Assembly: GCF_023093595.1 (NCBI RefSeq)
Contig: NZ_JALLIK010000094.1
Coordinates: 1-64,000 of the forward strand
DNA: 64,000 nucleotides
Direction: 5' to 3'
From: Thauera aromatica_A
GTDB taxonomy: Bacteria; Pseudomonadota; Gammaproteobacteria; Burkholderiales; Rhodocyclaceae
Each line of letters begins with the position of its first letter. Position 1 is the first letter of the stretch. Made by a program: the position numbers and the translations under genes. Below the pieces are notes generated by a model. The model saw only the letters and a list, made by a program, of their open reading frames with translations, was not told where the DNA came from and searched no databases. Of this stretch, positions 7,809 to 15,626 are shown in pieces.

Positions 7809-9110
7809 TTACTTGAGGGTTCCCGGCAGCCACAGGGACAGGATCGGGAAGGCGCACAGCAGCACCAGGCGCACGACGTCCACCGCGAGGAAGGCGGCGA
7901 CGCCACGGTAGATCTTGGTCAGGGCGATGTCTCCGGCGATCGAGTTGATCACGAAGACGTTGATCCCGACCGGCGGCGTGATCATGCCGAAGCTCACCGC
8001 CATCACCGTGATCACGCCGAACCACACCGGGTCGAAGCCGAGCTGCATCATCGCCGGGAACACGATCGGCACCGTGAGCAGGATCATCGCCAGCTCGTCC
8101 ATCACCGCGCCGAGGATGAAGTAGCCGATCAGGATCAGGGCGAGCACGCCGTAGGGGCCGACCGGCAGATGGACCAGGGTTTCGACCGCCTTCTGGGTGA
8201 ACTGGGTCACGGTCAGGAAATAGCCGAACAGGTAGGCGCCCACGACGATCAGCATGATCGCCGAGGAAATGCGCAGCGCATCGATCAGGGCCTGCTTGAT
8301 CTGCGGCCAGCGCAGCTTGCCGCGCACCATCCCGATCGCCAGGGTGCCGGCGGCGCCCACGCCGGCGCCCTCCTGCACGGTGAACCAGCCGCCATAGATG
8401 CCGCCGAGCACCACCGAGAACAGCACGATCACCGGCCACAGGCCGCCCATGCAGCGCAGGCGCTCGCTCCAGGGGTGCGTTTCGCCGACCGGAAGGTGGT
8501 CGGGATTGCGCCAGCCCAGGTACTGCACGAGCAGGATGTAGAACAGCACCCCGAGCAGGCCGGGGACGACGCCGGCGGCGAACAGGTGGGTGATGTCGGT
8601 GTCGGTCATGATCCCGTACAGGACGAAGATCACCGAAGGTGGAATCATGATCCCGAGGGTGCCGCCCGCGGCGATGAGGCCGGCGGAAAAGCCCGGCGCA
8701 TAACCGGCGCGGCGCATTTCCGGCAGCGCGACCTGGCTCATCGTCGCCGCGGTCGCCACCGACGAGCCGTTGATCGCGGCAAAGCCGCCGCAGGCGGCGA
8801 TCGACGCGTAGGCGAGACCGCCGCGGCGATGGCCGAACCAGATCCGCCCCGCGGTGAAGAGTTCCTGGCTGAGCCCCGAGTGGGAGGCGAAGGCCCCCAT
8901 CAGGATGAACATCGGGATCACCGACAGGTTGTAGTCGGTCAGCACCGACAGCGGGACGCTGGCGAACAGGTTCAGCGCCGGGTAGGTCCCGGTGAGCAGA
9001 CCGAAGCCGAGCACGCCGACGACGCCCATGGCGACGCCGATCGGCACGCGCAGCACCATCAGGACGAACATCGCCGCGAAGCCGGCGAGGGCGACCAGGT
9101 CACGATCCAT
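7809..9110 (-). CDS. dctM: TRAP transporter large permease, DctM family
   Basis: A 433-residue integral membrane protein of the DctM type, with about twelve hydrophobic segments starting at LVALAGFAAMFVLMVL. Typical motifs are visible, such as the sodium-dependent family's AAINGSSVATAATMSQVALPEM and GTLGIMIPPS. It forms the transport channel with DctQ, driven by an ion gradient and fed by the binding protein DctP encoded upstream. Its start overlaps the end of dctQ by 11 bases. It is the last gene of the transporter operon; the next gene to the left is the convergent LysR gene at 6871-7782. The substrate cannot be read from sequence; an aromatic or other carboxylate is likely. Confidence 0.93.
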   Translation of the reverse strand: MDRDLVALAGFAAMFVLMVLRVPIGVAMGVVGVLGFGLLTGTYPALNLFASVPLSVLTDYNLSVIPMFILMGAFASHSGLSQELFTAGRIWFGHRRGGLAYASIAACGGFAAINGSSVATAATMSQVALPEMRRAGYAPGFSAGLIAAGGTLGIMIPPSVIFVLYGIMTDTDITHLFAAGVVPGLLGVLFYILLVQYLGWRNPDHLPVGETHPWSERLRCMGGLWPVIVLFSVVLGGIYGGWFTVQEGAGVGAAGTLAIGMVRGKLRWPQIKQALIDALRISSAIMLIVVGAYLFGYFLTVTQFTQKAVETLVHLPVGPYGVLALILIGYFILGAVMDELAMILLTVPIVFPAMMQLGFDPVWFGVITVMAVSFGMITPPVGINVFVINSIAGDIALTKIYRGVAAFLAVDVVRLVLLCAFPILSLWLPGTLK

Positions 9111-9588
9111 AATGATTCTCCGTTTTCATCGTTTCCAGGTGGCGTGCCCACAGCACGGCGAGGCGGTGCAATGCGAGCAGCGCGGTCGCGGTGGCGCCGA
9201 GCGCGGCGACCGGATAGAACCAGATCAGCGGCAGGCGCAGATCGGAGGTGGCCTGGGTACCGGTGCTGCCGACCTTGACCCACACCATCCATGCCAGTGG
9301 TACGAAGAAGGCCACGCACAGCGCGGTGACCGCGATTTCGAGGCGGCGGCGGCCGACCGCGCCGAGGTGCTCCCACAGGATGTCGACACTGATGTGGCTG
9401 CCGCGGTGGGTGGCGAGGGCGATCCCCCAGAACATGGCGATGGCCAACAGCAGGCGCGAGCCGTCGAACCAGTCGGGAATAGTCGCGGCGAACAGTTCGC
9501 GCGCGAGGACGTTGGTGGCCGTCAGCAGCGCGATCAGCAGCAGGAAGACGGCGGCCAGGGTCTCGGTAAGGGCAAGGATCTGCTTCAT
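9100..9588 (-). CDS. dctQ: TRAP transporter small permease, DctQ family
   Basis: A 162-residue membrane protein with four predicted helices (about 5-25, 45-65, 85-107 and 130-152), the DctQ topology, and the conserved internal region HRGSHISVDILWEHL. I place the start at the ATG at 9588 (MKQILALTETLAAV), which has GGAG eleven bases upstream; an earlier ATG at 9660 would add a non-hydrophobic Arg/Pro-rich leader and is unlikely. It overlaps dctM and follows dctP with a gap of 133 bases, so the order dctP-dctQ-dctM is the standard TRAP operon. DctQ pairs with DctM in the inner membrane. Confidence 0.88.
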   Translation of the reverse strand: MKQILALTETLAAVFLLLIALLTATNVLARELFAATIPDWFDGSRLLLAIAMFWGIALATHRGSHISVDILWEHLGAVGRRRLEIAVTALCVAFFVPLAWMVWVKVGSTGTQATSDLRLPLIWFYPVAALGATATALLALHRLAVLWARHLETMKTENHYGS

Positions 9589-9721
9589 GCCGATGCAGGC
9601 TCCGGAAAAGGACAGGGACCGCACGAAGCGGCGAACCCCGGTCCGGGGACCGGGGGGCAAGTGGACCCGGGGAAAAGGCCGGAGCCGTGGGCGCGGGACC
9701 CGGAGGTCCCGCGGTGCGGCC

Positions 9722-10747
9722 TTACAGGCCGGCGTTCCGGCTGGCGATTTCCTTCTTCAGGGCGTCGAGAACGCTGGCGCCATTGCCGCCGGGCAGGCTC
9801 TTCGCCCACACGTCGTAGACGGGCTGGACCGCCTGCTTCCACTTGGCCAGCTGCGCATCGGTGAGCGGGACCAGCTTCTGGTCGCCCATCGCGGCGAGCT
9901 TGTCGCGCCCGCTGTCCTCTTCGTCGCCCCAGGCGGTGCCGACGCGGCCGGCCCATTCGTTGTTGCAGTGGTCGTCGATGACCTTGCGCTGGCTGCCGGA
10001 CAGGTTGTCGTACCAGCGCTTGTTCATCACCCACACGAAGTTGGCGGCATAGAGGCGCATGTCGGTGTGGTGGTTGGCGGCGCGGTGGACGTTGAAGGTG
10101 ATCAGCGAATTCCACGGGAAGGTGATGGCATCGGCGACGCCCTTGTCGAGCGCGTCCCTCGCTTCGGGGGCGGACACCTGGACGTTGGTCGCACCCAGCG
10201 CGGTCATCGTCTGGGCGACGGTGCCGTTGGCCGGACGCACTTTCATGCCCTTGAGCTGGTCGGGGTCGGTGATCGGCTGCTTGGAGTGCAGCGTGCCGAC
10301 GTGCATGTGCGAGAAACAGAACTTGACATCGCCCATTTCCTTGTCGGCATAGGCGCGGTACCAGGCATCGACCGCGGCCGAGCCGGCGCCCGGTGTGCTG
10401 AAGAGGAAGGGCAGCTCGCTCGCGGCGTAGATCGGGAAGCGGCCGGCCTGGTAGCCCGGGCTGACCCAGGCCATGTCGGCGATGCCGTCGCGGGTCATGT
10501 CGTAGTGATCGGCGGCCTTGCCCAGCTGCTGCGCCGGATACAGCGTCACCTTGATCGAGCCGCCGGACGCTTCCTCGACCGACTTGGCCCAGGGCTCGAA
10601 ACCGGTGCGCGCCAGCGCGTGCTGGGGCGGCAGCCAGTTGGCGAAACGCAGTTCGACCGGCTTGTCCGCCGCGGCGGAAGGCAGTGCCGGAATGAGCAGG
10701 GCGGGCAGCATGACGGCTCTGGCCAGCGTGGTGCGGAAGTTTTTCAT
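9722..10747 (-). CDS. dctP: TRAP transporter substrate-binding protein, DctP family
   Basis: A 341-residue periplasmic binding protein. Residues 1-27 are a Sec signal peptide (basic MKNFR, hydrophobic core, ALPSAAA cleavage region); the mature protein starts near DKPVELRFANWLPP. The DctP fold signature is visible in the region GMKVRPANGTVAQTMTALGA, where the arginine normally salt-bridges the substrate carboxylate. GAGGAGA lies eight bases before the ATG. A much longer upstream reading exists but runs through the promoter and the LysR gene, so it is rejected. It is the first gene of dctPQM, divergent from a LysR gene, which probably controls uptake of the effector. The conserved arginine suggests an organic acid substrate. 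Confidence 0.92.
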   Translation of the reverse strand: MKNFRTTLARAVMLPALLIPALPSAAADKPVELRFANWLPPQHALARTGFEPWAKSVEEASGGSIKVTLYPAQQLGKAADHYDMTRDGIADMAWVSPGYQAGRFPIYAASELPFLFSTPGAGSAAVDAWYRAYADKEMGDVKFCFSHMHVGTLHSKQPITDPDQLKGMKVRPANGTVAQTMTALGATNVQVSAPEARDALDKGVADAITFPWNSLITFNVHRAANHHTDMRLYAANFVWVMNKRWYDNLSGSQRKVIDDHCNNEWAGRVGTAWGDEEDSGRDKLAAMGDQKLVPLTDAQLAKWKQAVQPVYDVWAKSLPGGNGASVLDALKKEIASRNAGL

Positions 10748-10892
10748 CGGTCGTGTCTCCTCATCGTTGAACTTGTCGTGGTGCTCGAGGTGCGGCGTCG
10801 GCATGGGCGTGGGCGGGCCGGTTCCACCCGGTCGACGTCGAGCGCGAAAGCCACAGGGGGGCAAGGCTACTCTTGGAGTAATATCGAAACAA

Positions 10893-10916
10893 TATATGCT
10901 GTGTATGTTACATATA
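10893..10916. promoter_or_regulatory. Candidate LysR operator between dctP and the LysR gene
   Basis: TATATG and CATATA (10893-10898 and 10911-10916) form a dyad with a 12-base centre, in an A+T-rich patch just 14 bases before the LysR start at 10931 and in the divergent promoter region of dctP. Spaced dyads at this position are typical LysR sites. No binding data; inferred from symmetry and place. Confidence 0.4.
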
Positions 10917-10930
10917 GATGCATTAGATAA

Positions 10931-11830
10931 ATGAATGTCTTCGACCTCAACCTCGTCCGGAGTTTCGTCGCCATCTATGAAACCCAGAGTGTGACCGCGG
11001 CGGCGCAGCGCCTGTCGCTGTCGCAGCCGACCGTCAGTTACGCTCTGGGACGCATGCGCGAGGCGCTTGCCGACCCGTTGTTCGTGCGCGAGCAGCGGGT
11101 GCTGAGGCCGACCCCTCGCGCCCACGGGCTGTACCCGCGCTTTGTCGATGCGCTGGCGAGCGTCGATGCGGCGCTCGAAGAGCCGCACCGCTTCGATCCG
11201 GCGACCACGAGCCGCAGCTTCAGTCTGGCGATGTCGGATATCGGCAGCATGTCCTTCCTGCCGCCGCTGGAAGTCCGGCTGCGTCCGCTGGCTCCCGGGT
11301 TGCGTCTCGAAATCCAGCAGGTTCCGGTCGACGAGATCATCAACGGCCTGGCCGCCGGCAAGATCGATGCCGCGCTCGGCCATCTGCCCACGCTGCGCGG
11401 GCGGGGCCGCAGTTCGCTGCTGTTTCGCGAGCGCTACGTCTGCCTGGTCGGCCGCCGTCACGCGCAAAGGATCGGCGCGATGAGCGTCGAGCACTTCCTG
11501 GCCTCCCGTCATGTCGCGGTGTCATCGACTTTTTCCGGGCACAGGCTGGCCGAAGACGTGCTTGCCGAGTTGGGTGTTGTGCGCCAGATCGCGATCGACC
11601 TGCCGTACTTCACCGCACTGCCGCAACTGATCGCCCAGGGGGAGTTGGTGGTGATGCTGCCTTCACGGGTAGCGGCGACGTTCTGCGCCCAGGGTGAGGT
11701 CGTCATGCTCGAGGCGCCGTTCAAGCTGCCCGAGTTCGAAGTGCGCCTGTACTGGCACCCCCGGCACGAAGCCAATCCCGCCCTGCAGTGGTTGCTGGCG
11801 CAGATCCAGAGCGCACTGAGCGGGCTTTGA
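10931..11830 (+). CDS. LysR-family regulator next to dctPQM
   Basis: A 299-residue LysR-type regulator: winged HTH at about 18-42 (QSVTAAAQRLSLSQPTVSYALGRM), then an effector domain opening with AMSDIGSMSFLPPL. It is a paralogue of the LysR proteins at 6871 and 13975. It is divergent from dctP with a 183-base intergenic region carrying a dyad, so it probably controls the TRAP transporter. The start ATG at 10931 is close to the A+T-rich promoter patch and has only a weak Shine-Dalgarno sequence, as is common for LysR genes. The ligand is unknown, presumably the transported substrate or its CoA ester. Confidence 0.9.
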   Translation: MNVFDLNLVRSFVAIYETQSVTAAAQRLSLSQPTVSYALGRMREALADPLFVREQRVLRPTPRAHGLYPRFVDALASVDAALEEPHRFDPATTSRSFSLAMSDIGSMSFLPPLEVRLRPLAPGLRLEIQQVPVDEIINGLAAGKIDAALGHLPTLRGRGRSSLLFRERYVCLVGRRHAQRIGAMSVEHFLASRHVAVSSTFSGHRLAEDVLAELGVVRQIAIDLPYFTALPQLIAQGELVVMLPSRVAATFCAQGEVVMLEAPFKLPEFEVRLYWHPRHEANPALQWLLAQIQSALSGL

Positions 11831-11963
11831 GCCGGGAATGGGGGCGGGGGCAGGGCATTACGCGGGGGCGTGCGCCTGAGGTAGCATGCGGCGGACGCGG
11901 GGCGGCGTCCCCCGCTGCGGATTCAAGAACCGTTTCAATAACCATCTTTCCGGAGCCGGTCCG

Positions 11964-12266
11964 ATGAAAGTGATCGTCGATCTGTGTGTCGTTCCCCTCG
12001 GAGTGGGGTTGTCCGTGTCGAGCTATGTCGCCGCGTGCGAGCGCGTGATCGCCGAGGCCGGGCTCAAGTCCCAGCTCCACGCCTACGGGACCAATATCGA
12101 AGGCGAGTGGGATGCGGTGATGGCGGCGGTCAAGCGCTGCCACGAAGTGGTGCATGAAATGGGCGCGCCGCGCATCACCAGCACGATCCGGCTCGGCACC
12201 CGCACCGACCGTGAGCAGAGCATGGAAGACAAGATCGCCAGCGTCGAGCGCGCGCTCGCTCGCTGA
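11964..12266 (+). CDS. MTH1187 / YkoF-like thiamine-binding family protein
   Basis: A 100-residue protein of the UPF0045/MTH1187 family, recognisable from the opening VIVDLCVVPLGVGLSVSSYVAAC, the central YGTNIEGEWDAVM, and the close RLGTRTDREQSMEDKIASVE. Members have a ferredoxin-like fold and some bind thiamine; the physiological role is not established. ATG at 11964 with CGGAG about ten bases upstream. It stands alone on the + strand between a LysR gene and the convergent CoA ligase. A link to the thiamine-diphosphate enzymes of this region (IorA, PadI) is possible but only a coincidence of location so far. Confidence 0.82.
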   Translation: MKVIVDLCVVPLGVGLSVSSYVAACERVIAEAGLKSQLHAYGTNIEGEWDAVMAAVKRCHEVVHEMGAPRITSTIRLGTRTDREQSMEDKIASVERALAR

Positions 12267-12297
12267 ACGGGGCGCCCTGCCTGCGGCCGCCCCGTTT
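12266..12297. terminator. Intrinsic terminator hairpin
   Basis: AACGGGGCG (12266-12274) pairs with CGCCCCGTT (12288-12296) around a 13-base loop, directly at the stop codon of the MTH1187-family gene and followed by a short T run. It lies between convergent genes and could work for both. Confidence 0.65.
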
Positions 12298-12329
12298 GCC
12301 GGACCCCCTTCCGCCGGGGCGGCGCGAGG

Positions 12330-13766
12330 TCAGTTCGGCAGGCCCTTGGCCAACTCGCCGCGCCTGAGCTTGCCGGTGTCGGTGCGCGGAAAATCCTCCA
12401 CCAGATGCACCGACTCCGGACGCTGGTAAGGCGGCAAGGCCTCGATCGCCTCGCGGGCGGTGCGCAGGAGCTCGTTTTCGGGCGTGCTGCCGGGCACGGC
12501 GAACAGATGCAGGCGGATCACGTCCGCGTCGTCGGCCTGGGATGGAACGACGCAGAGTTCGTTGACCTGCGACTTCAGGCGCTCGTGCAGCGCGTTCTCC
12601 ACCGCGAGCACGTCCACCCAGCGCCCGAACACCTTCACCAGCTGATCGGTACGGCCGGCGAACTGCCACCCTTCGCTACTTTCCGCCGGGCGGAAGACGT
12701 CGCCGGGGGAGAACGCACCGTTGCCGAAGCGTGCCGTATCGTGGGTCACTTCACGCGAATAGCCGAGCGCGATCGCCGGGTGGGAGAACCACAGGCGCAG
12801 GCGGCTGCCCTCGTTGCCCGGGATGTCTTCCTCGACCACGTCGGTCAGCGGGCTCGCGCACAGTGCCGGCATCGCCTGGGTGCGGTAGAGCATCAGCGAC
12901 AGGGTTTCGGTCGTGCCGTAGCCGTTGACCAGCTCGACTCCGGTATGCGCGGCCCATTCCTCGGCGAGCGCCGGCGGACAGGCTTCGCCTGCGGATACCG
13001 CGGCACGCAGCGCGGGAAAGGCGGTGCCGGCATCGAGCAGGCGCCGGTACAGCGTCGGCACGCTGAAGAAGATGCTCGGGCGGTGCTTCTCCACCGTGGC
13101 CGCAACCTGCTGCGGGTCGGGCCAGGCCGGATCGAGGATCACCGTCGCCCCCAGGCGCAGGCCGGCGAAAAAGGAGTTCGCCAGCGGGTAGGCGAAGAAC
13201 AGCTTGGAGCTCGAATAGAAGCGGTCTTCGGCGCCGGCGCCGAGGATGTCGCGGGCGAACACGTGGGCGTGCTTGACCGCACGCTGCGCATGGATCACGC
13301 CCTTCGGCTTGCCGGTGGTGCCCGAGGAGTAGAGCAGGAACGCCGGTGCGTCCTCGTCCATGTCGACCGCGGCGGGAGCGTGCGTCGCCGCCGCGGTGCG
13401 CTGGCGCCACGCCGTCAGTCCGATCGCGCGCGCGTCGCCCAGGTCGGCGGCACGTGCATCATCGAGCAGCAGCGCGACCGCGCCGGCGTCGTCCACCAGT
13501 TCGCGCAACTGTGTGTCGCTGGTGCGGGGATTGACCGAGATCGGTTGCGCGCCGGCCCAGATCAGGCCGAGAAAGGCGCCCGCCCAGTCGATGCCGTCGG
13601 CCAGCGAAATGACGCAGCGCTGACCGGGAACGATGCCCGCGTCGATCCACGCAGCGGCATTGCGGATGCACAGCGCACGCAGTGCGGCGTAATCGAGCCG
13701 GGTGTCGCCTTCAATCAGCGCGATCGCATCGGCGCGGCCGGCACATAGCAGTTCGGCGGCGTTCAT
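12330..13766 (-). CDS. AMP-forming acyl/aryl-CoA ligase (benzoate-CoA ligase-like), substrate unknown
   Basis: A 478-residue adenylate-forming enzyme that would convert a carboxylic acid, ATP and CoA to the acyl-CoA. The P-loop-like motif YSSGTTGKPKG is at 146-156, the adenine motif NGYGTTE follows, and the C-terminal domain ends with the catalytic lysine in RTDTGKLRRGEL. Layout and motifs resemble benzoate-CoA ligases, but it is shorter and diverged. The ATG at 13766 is preferred over 13820 because GGAG sits seven bases upstream and the earlier leader is poor. It is a single gene divergent from a LysR regulator, suggesting substrate induction. Phenylacetate is less likely because two dedicated ligases of another subfamily are present. 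Confidence 0.8.
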   Translation of the reverse strand: MNAAELLCAGRADAIALIEGDTRLDYAALRALCIRNAAAWIDAGIVPGQRCVISLADGIDWAGAFLGLIWAGAQPISVNPRTSDTQLRELVDDAGAVALLLDDARAADLGDARAIGLTAWRQRTAAATHAPAAVDMDEDAPAFLLYSSGTTGKPKGVIHAQRAVKHAHVFARDILGAGAEDRFYSSSKLFFAYPLANSFFAGLRLGATVILDPAWPDPQQVAATVEKHRPSIFFSVPTLYRRLLDAGTAFPALRAAVSAGEACPPALAEEWAAHTGVELVNGYGTTETLSLMLYRTQAMPALCASPLTDVVEEDIPGNEGSRLRLWFSHPAIALGYSREVTHDTARFGNGAFSPGDVFRPAESSEGWQFAGRTDQLVKVFGRWVDVLAVENALHERLKSQVNELCVVPSQADDADVIRLHLFAVPGSTPENELLRTAREAIEALPPYQRPESVHLVEDFPRTDTGKLRRGELAKGLPN

Positions 13767-13946
13767 CGGGCGCTCCGGCGACGGTCGGTCGGACTCGGCT
13801 GCGAACAGCGGGGAGTACAAGGGGGGTGCAAAGACATGTCGGCTTCTCCTCCGTAGTGGCCCGGAATTGGGCTGTTATTCGTTTTTTTGTTCCGGGCATT
13901 AAAAAACGCGGAGGTCTGGGGCACAATAGCAATCAGCCGATTACTC

Positions 13947-13965
13947 TTATCTCGATTCTTGATAA
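13947..13965. promoter_or_regulatory. Candidate LysR operator upstream of the ligase/LysR pair
   Basis: TTATC (13947-13951) and GATAA (13961-13965) form a dyad with a nine-base centre, ending ten bases before the GTG of the LysR gene and within the divergent promoter region of the CoA ligase. It fits a T-N11-A-type LysR site. Confidence 0.42.
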
Positions 13966-13974
13966 CCGTTCGCT

Positions 13975-14946
13975 GTGCGTGACTTCGATCTGAACCTTCT
14001 GCGCGTGCTGCTCGCCGTCCATGACGCCGGCAGCGTCAGTGCTGCAGCGCTTGCCCTCGGCGTCAGTCAGCCCACGGTGAGCACGGCGCTCGGCCGCCTG
14101 CGGCGGATCTTCGGCGAGCCGCTGTTCATCAAGACCGCGGTCGGCATGACGCCGACCGCGCGCGCCCAGGCGCTGGCGGCACGCTCACGCGAAGTGCTGG
14201 CCAAGGTCGATACCGAGATCCTCGCCGGCGACCGCTTCGATGCGCAGCAGGTGGTGGGCGAGTTCACCTTCGCGATGTCGGACGTGGGCGAAATGGTGTT
14301 CCTGCCCCGCATTCTCGACAGCCTGCGCCATCTGGCGCCGCAGGCGACGCTGCGTTCGGTCGCGGTGACGCCGAGCGAGTTGTCGCGGGCGATGGCGGCG
14401 GGCGAGATCGATCTGGCGATCGGCTACTTTCCCGATCTCGACGCTGCCGGCTATTACCGCCAGAAACTGTTCGATCACCGTTTCGTCTGCCTGCTGCGGG
14501 CCGATCATCCGTTGCGCGACGAGCGCATCAGCCTGCAGCAGTTCCTCGAACTCGGCCATGCGGTGGTGCGCGCCGAAGGGCGCAGCCAGGAAGTCTTCGA
14601 AAAATATCTCGAGCGCCAGCGCATCGAGCGCCGGATCGTGCTGAGCACGCCGCATTTCATGAGCCTGCCGGTGATCGTCGGCAAGTCCGACCTGATCGTG
14701 ACCGTGCCGCACGCGATCGGCCATTATTTTTCGTCGATCGGCGCCAACATCCGCATGGTCGAGCCGCCGCTGCCGATCCCGTGCATCGAGCTCTACCAGC
14801 ACTGGCATCGCAGCTACCACCACGATGCGCGCAATCGCTGGCTGCGCGGGCTGGTGGCGCAGCTGTTCTCGGAGGACCGCGACGAGTGGCCTTATCCTTT
14901 CGAGCGGGGGCTACCCGCGGCGGCGCGGGCCGGGTCCGAGGCGTGA
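13975..14946 (+). CDS. LysR-family regulator next to the orphan CoA ligase
   Basis: A 323-residue LysR-type regulator starting with GTG at 13975 (MRDFDLNLLRVLLAV). Winged HTH at about 15-40 (AGSVSAAALALGVSQPTVSTALGRL); effector domain begins with AMSDVGEMVFLP, the same signature as the two other LysR proteins within 8 kb. It is divergent from the CoA ligase with a good dyad in between, so it is probably its regulator. An in-frame ATG is not available nearby, and GTG gives the canonical family N-terminus. The gene is followed by a hairpin terminator shared with the convergent paaY. Confidence 0.9.
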   Translation: MRDFDLNLLRVLLAVHDAGSVSAAALALGVSQPTVSTALGRLRRIFGEPLFIKTAVGMTPTARAQALAARSREVLAKVDTEILAGDRFDAQQVVGEFTFAMSDVGEMVFLPRILDSLRHLAPQATLRSVAVTPSELSRAMAAGEIDLAIGYFPDLDAAGYYRQKLFDHRFVCLLRADHPLRDERISLQQFLELGHAVVRAEGRSQEVFEKYLERQRIERRIVLSTPHFMSLPVIVGKSDLIVTVPHAIGHYFSSIGANIRMVEPPLPIPCIELYQHWHRSYHHDARNRWLRGLVAQLFSEDRDEWPYPFERGLPAAARAGSEA

Positions 14947-14952
14947 ACGGAA

Positions 14953-14972
14953 AAGGGCGCCGCAGCGCCCTT
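14953..14972. terminator. Bidirectional terminator hairpin
   Basis: AAGGGCGC (14953-14960) pairs perfectly with GCGCCCTT (14965-14972) around CGCA, between the stop of the LysR gene and the stop of paaY. A run of A precedes it and short T stretches follow, so it could terminate both convergent transcripts. Confidence 0.7.
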
Positions 14973-14982
14973 CGCAACGGAC

Positions 14983-15591
14983 TCAGCCGGCGCGCCGGCG
15001 CGCTTCGCTGAGCGGCACGATGTCGGGCATCTCGAAGCGGCGGCGTTCGGGGTCGGCTTCGCGCAGCGGCTCGCACGGTTTCAGGGTGGCGAGGCTGCGC
15101 GCGGCGAGCGCGTGGTAGCACTCGGTGCCGACGATCTTCCACGCGCGCTCCTGGTCGGTCAGCGGGCGCAGGACCTTGGCCGGTACGCCCGCCACCAGCA
15201 TGCCGGGCGGCACTTTCATCTCGGCCTTCACGAAGGCGCAGGCGGCGACGATGCTGCCTTCGCCGATTTCGGCGTAATCCATCACCACCGCATTCATGCC
15301 GATCAGGGCGTTGCGCCCGACGCGGCAGGCGTGGAGCACCGCGGCGTGGCCGATGTGGCCGTTCTGCTCGACCACGGTATCGATTTCGGGAAAACCGTGC
15401 AGGACGCAGGCGTCCTGCACGTTGCTTCCTTCTTCCAGTACGATGCGGCCGAAGTCGCCGCGCAGCGAGGTTTGTGGGGCGACGTAACAACCCGGCCCGA
15501 CGAAGACGTCGCCGATCAGCACCGCATCCGGATGAACGAAGGCGGTGGGGTGGATGACGGGACGGACGCCGTCGATTTCGTAGCAGGGCAT
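14983..15591 (-). CDS. paaY: PaaY thioesterase (left-handed beta-helix, gamma-carbonic anhydrase fold)
   Basis: A 202-residue protein of the PaaY family. Residues ~12-130 consist of hexapeptide repeats building a left-handed beta helix (for example HPDAVLIGDVFVGPGCYV), with histidines in DACVLHGFP and NGHIGHAAVLHAC that coordinate metal in this fold. Characterised PaaY proteins are thioesterases that remove dead-end CoA adducts such as 2-hydroxycyclohepta-1,4,6-triene-1-formyl-CoA formed when ring-opening is slow. It lies 35 bases behind paaN on the same strand, so the two are co-transcribed. Function is taken from family and context; carbonic anhydrase-like paralogues are the alternative. 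Confidence 0.88.
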   Translation of the reverse strand: MPCYEIDGVRPVIHPTAFVHPDAVLIGDVFVGPGCYVAPQTSLRGDFGRIVLEEGSNVQDACVLHGFPEIDTVVEQNGHIGHAAVLHACRVGRNALIGMNAVVMDYAEIGEGSIVAACAFVKAEMKVPPGMLVAGVPAKVLRPLTDQERAWKIVGTECYHALAARSLATLKPCEPLREADPERRRFEMPDIVPLSEARRRAG

Positions 15592-15626
15592 GGGTCGTTT
15601 ACCTCCGGGGGCGTTTTCAGGCGGGT

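Noticed and set aside
10748..11512. Upstream extension of dctP to position 11512
   Set aside because: It runs through the promoter region and antisense to a LysR gene; the signal peptide and Shine-Dalgarno sequence fix the start at 10747.
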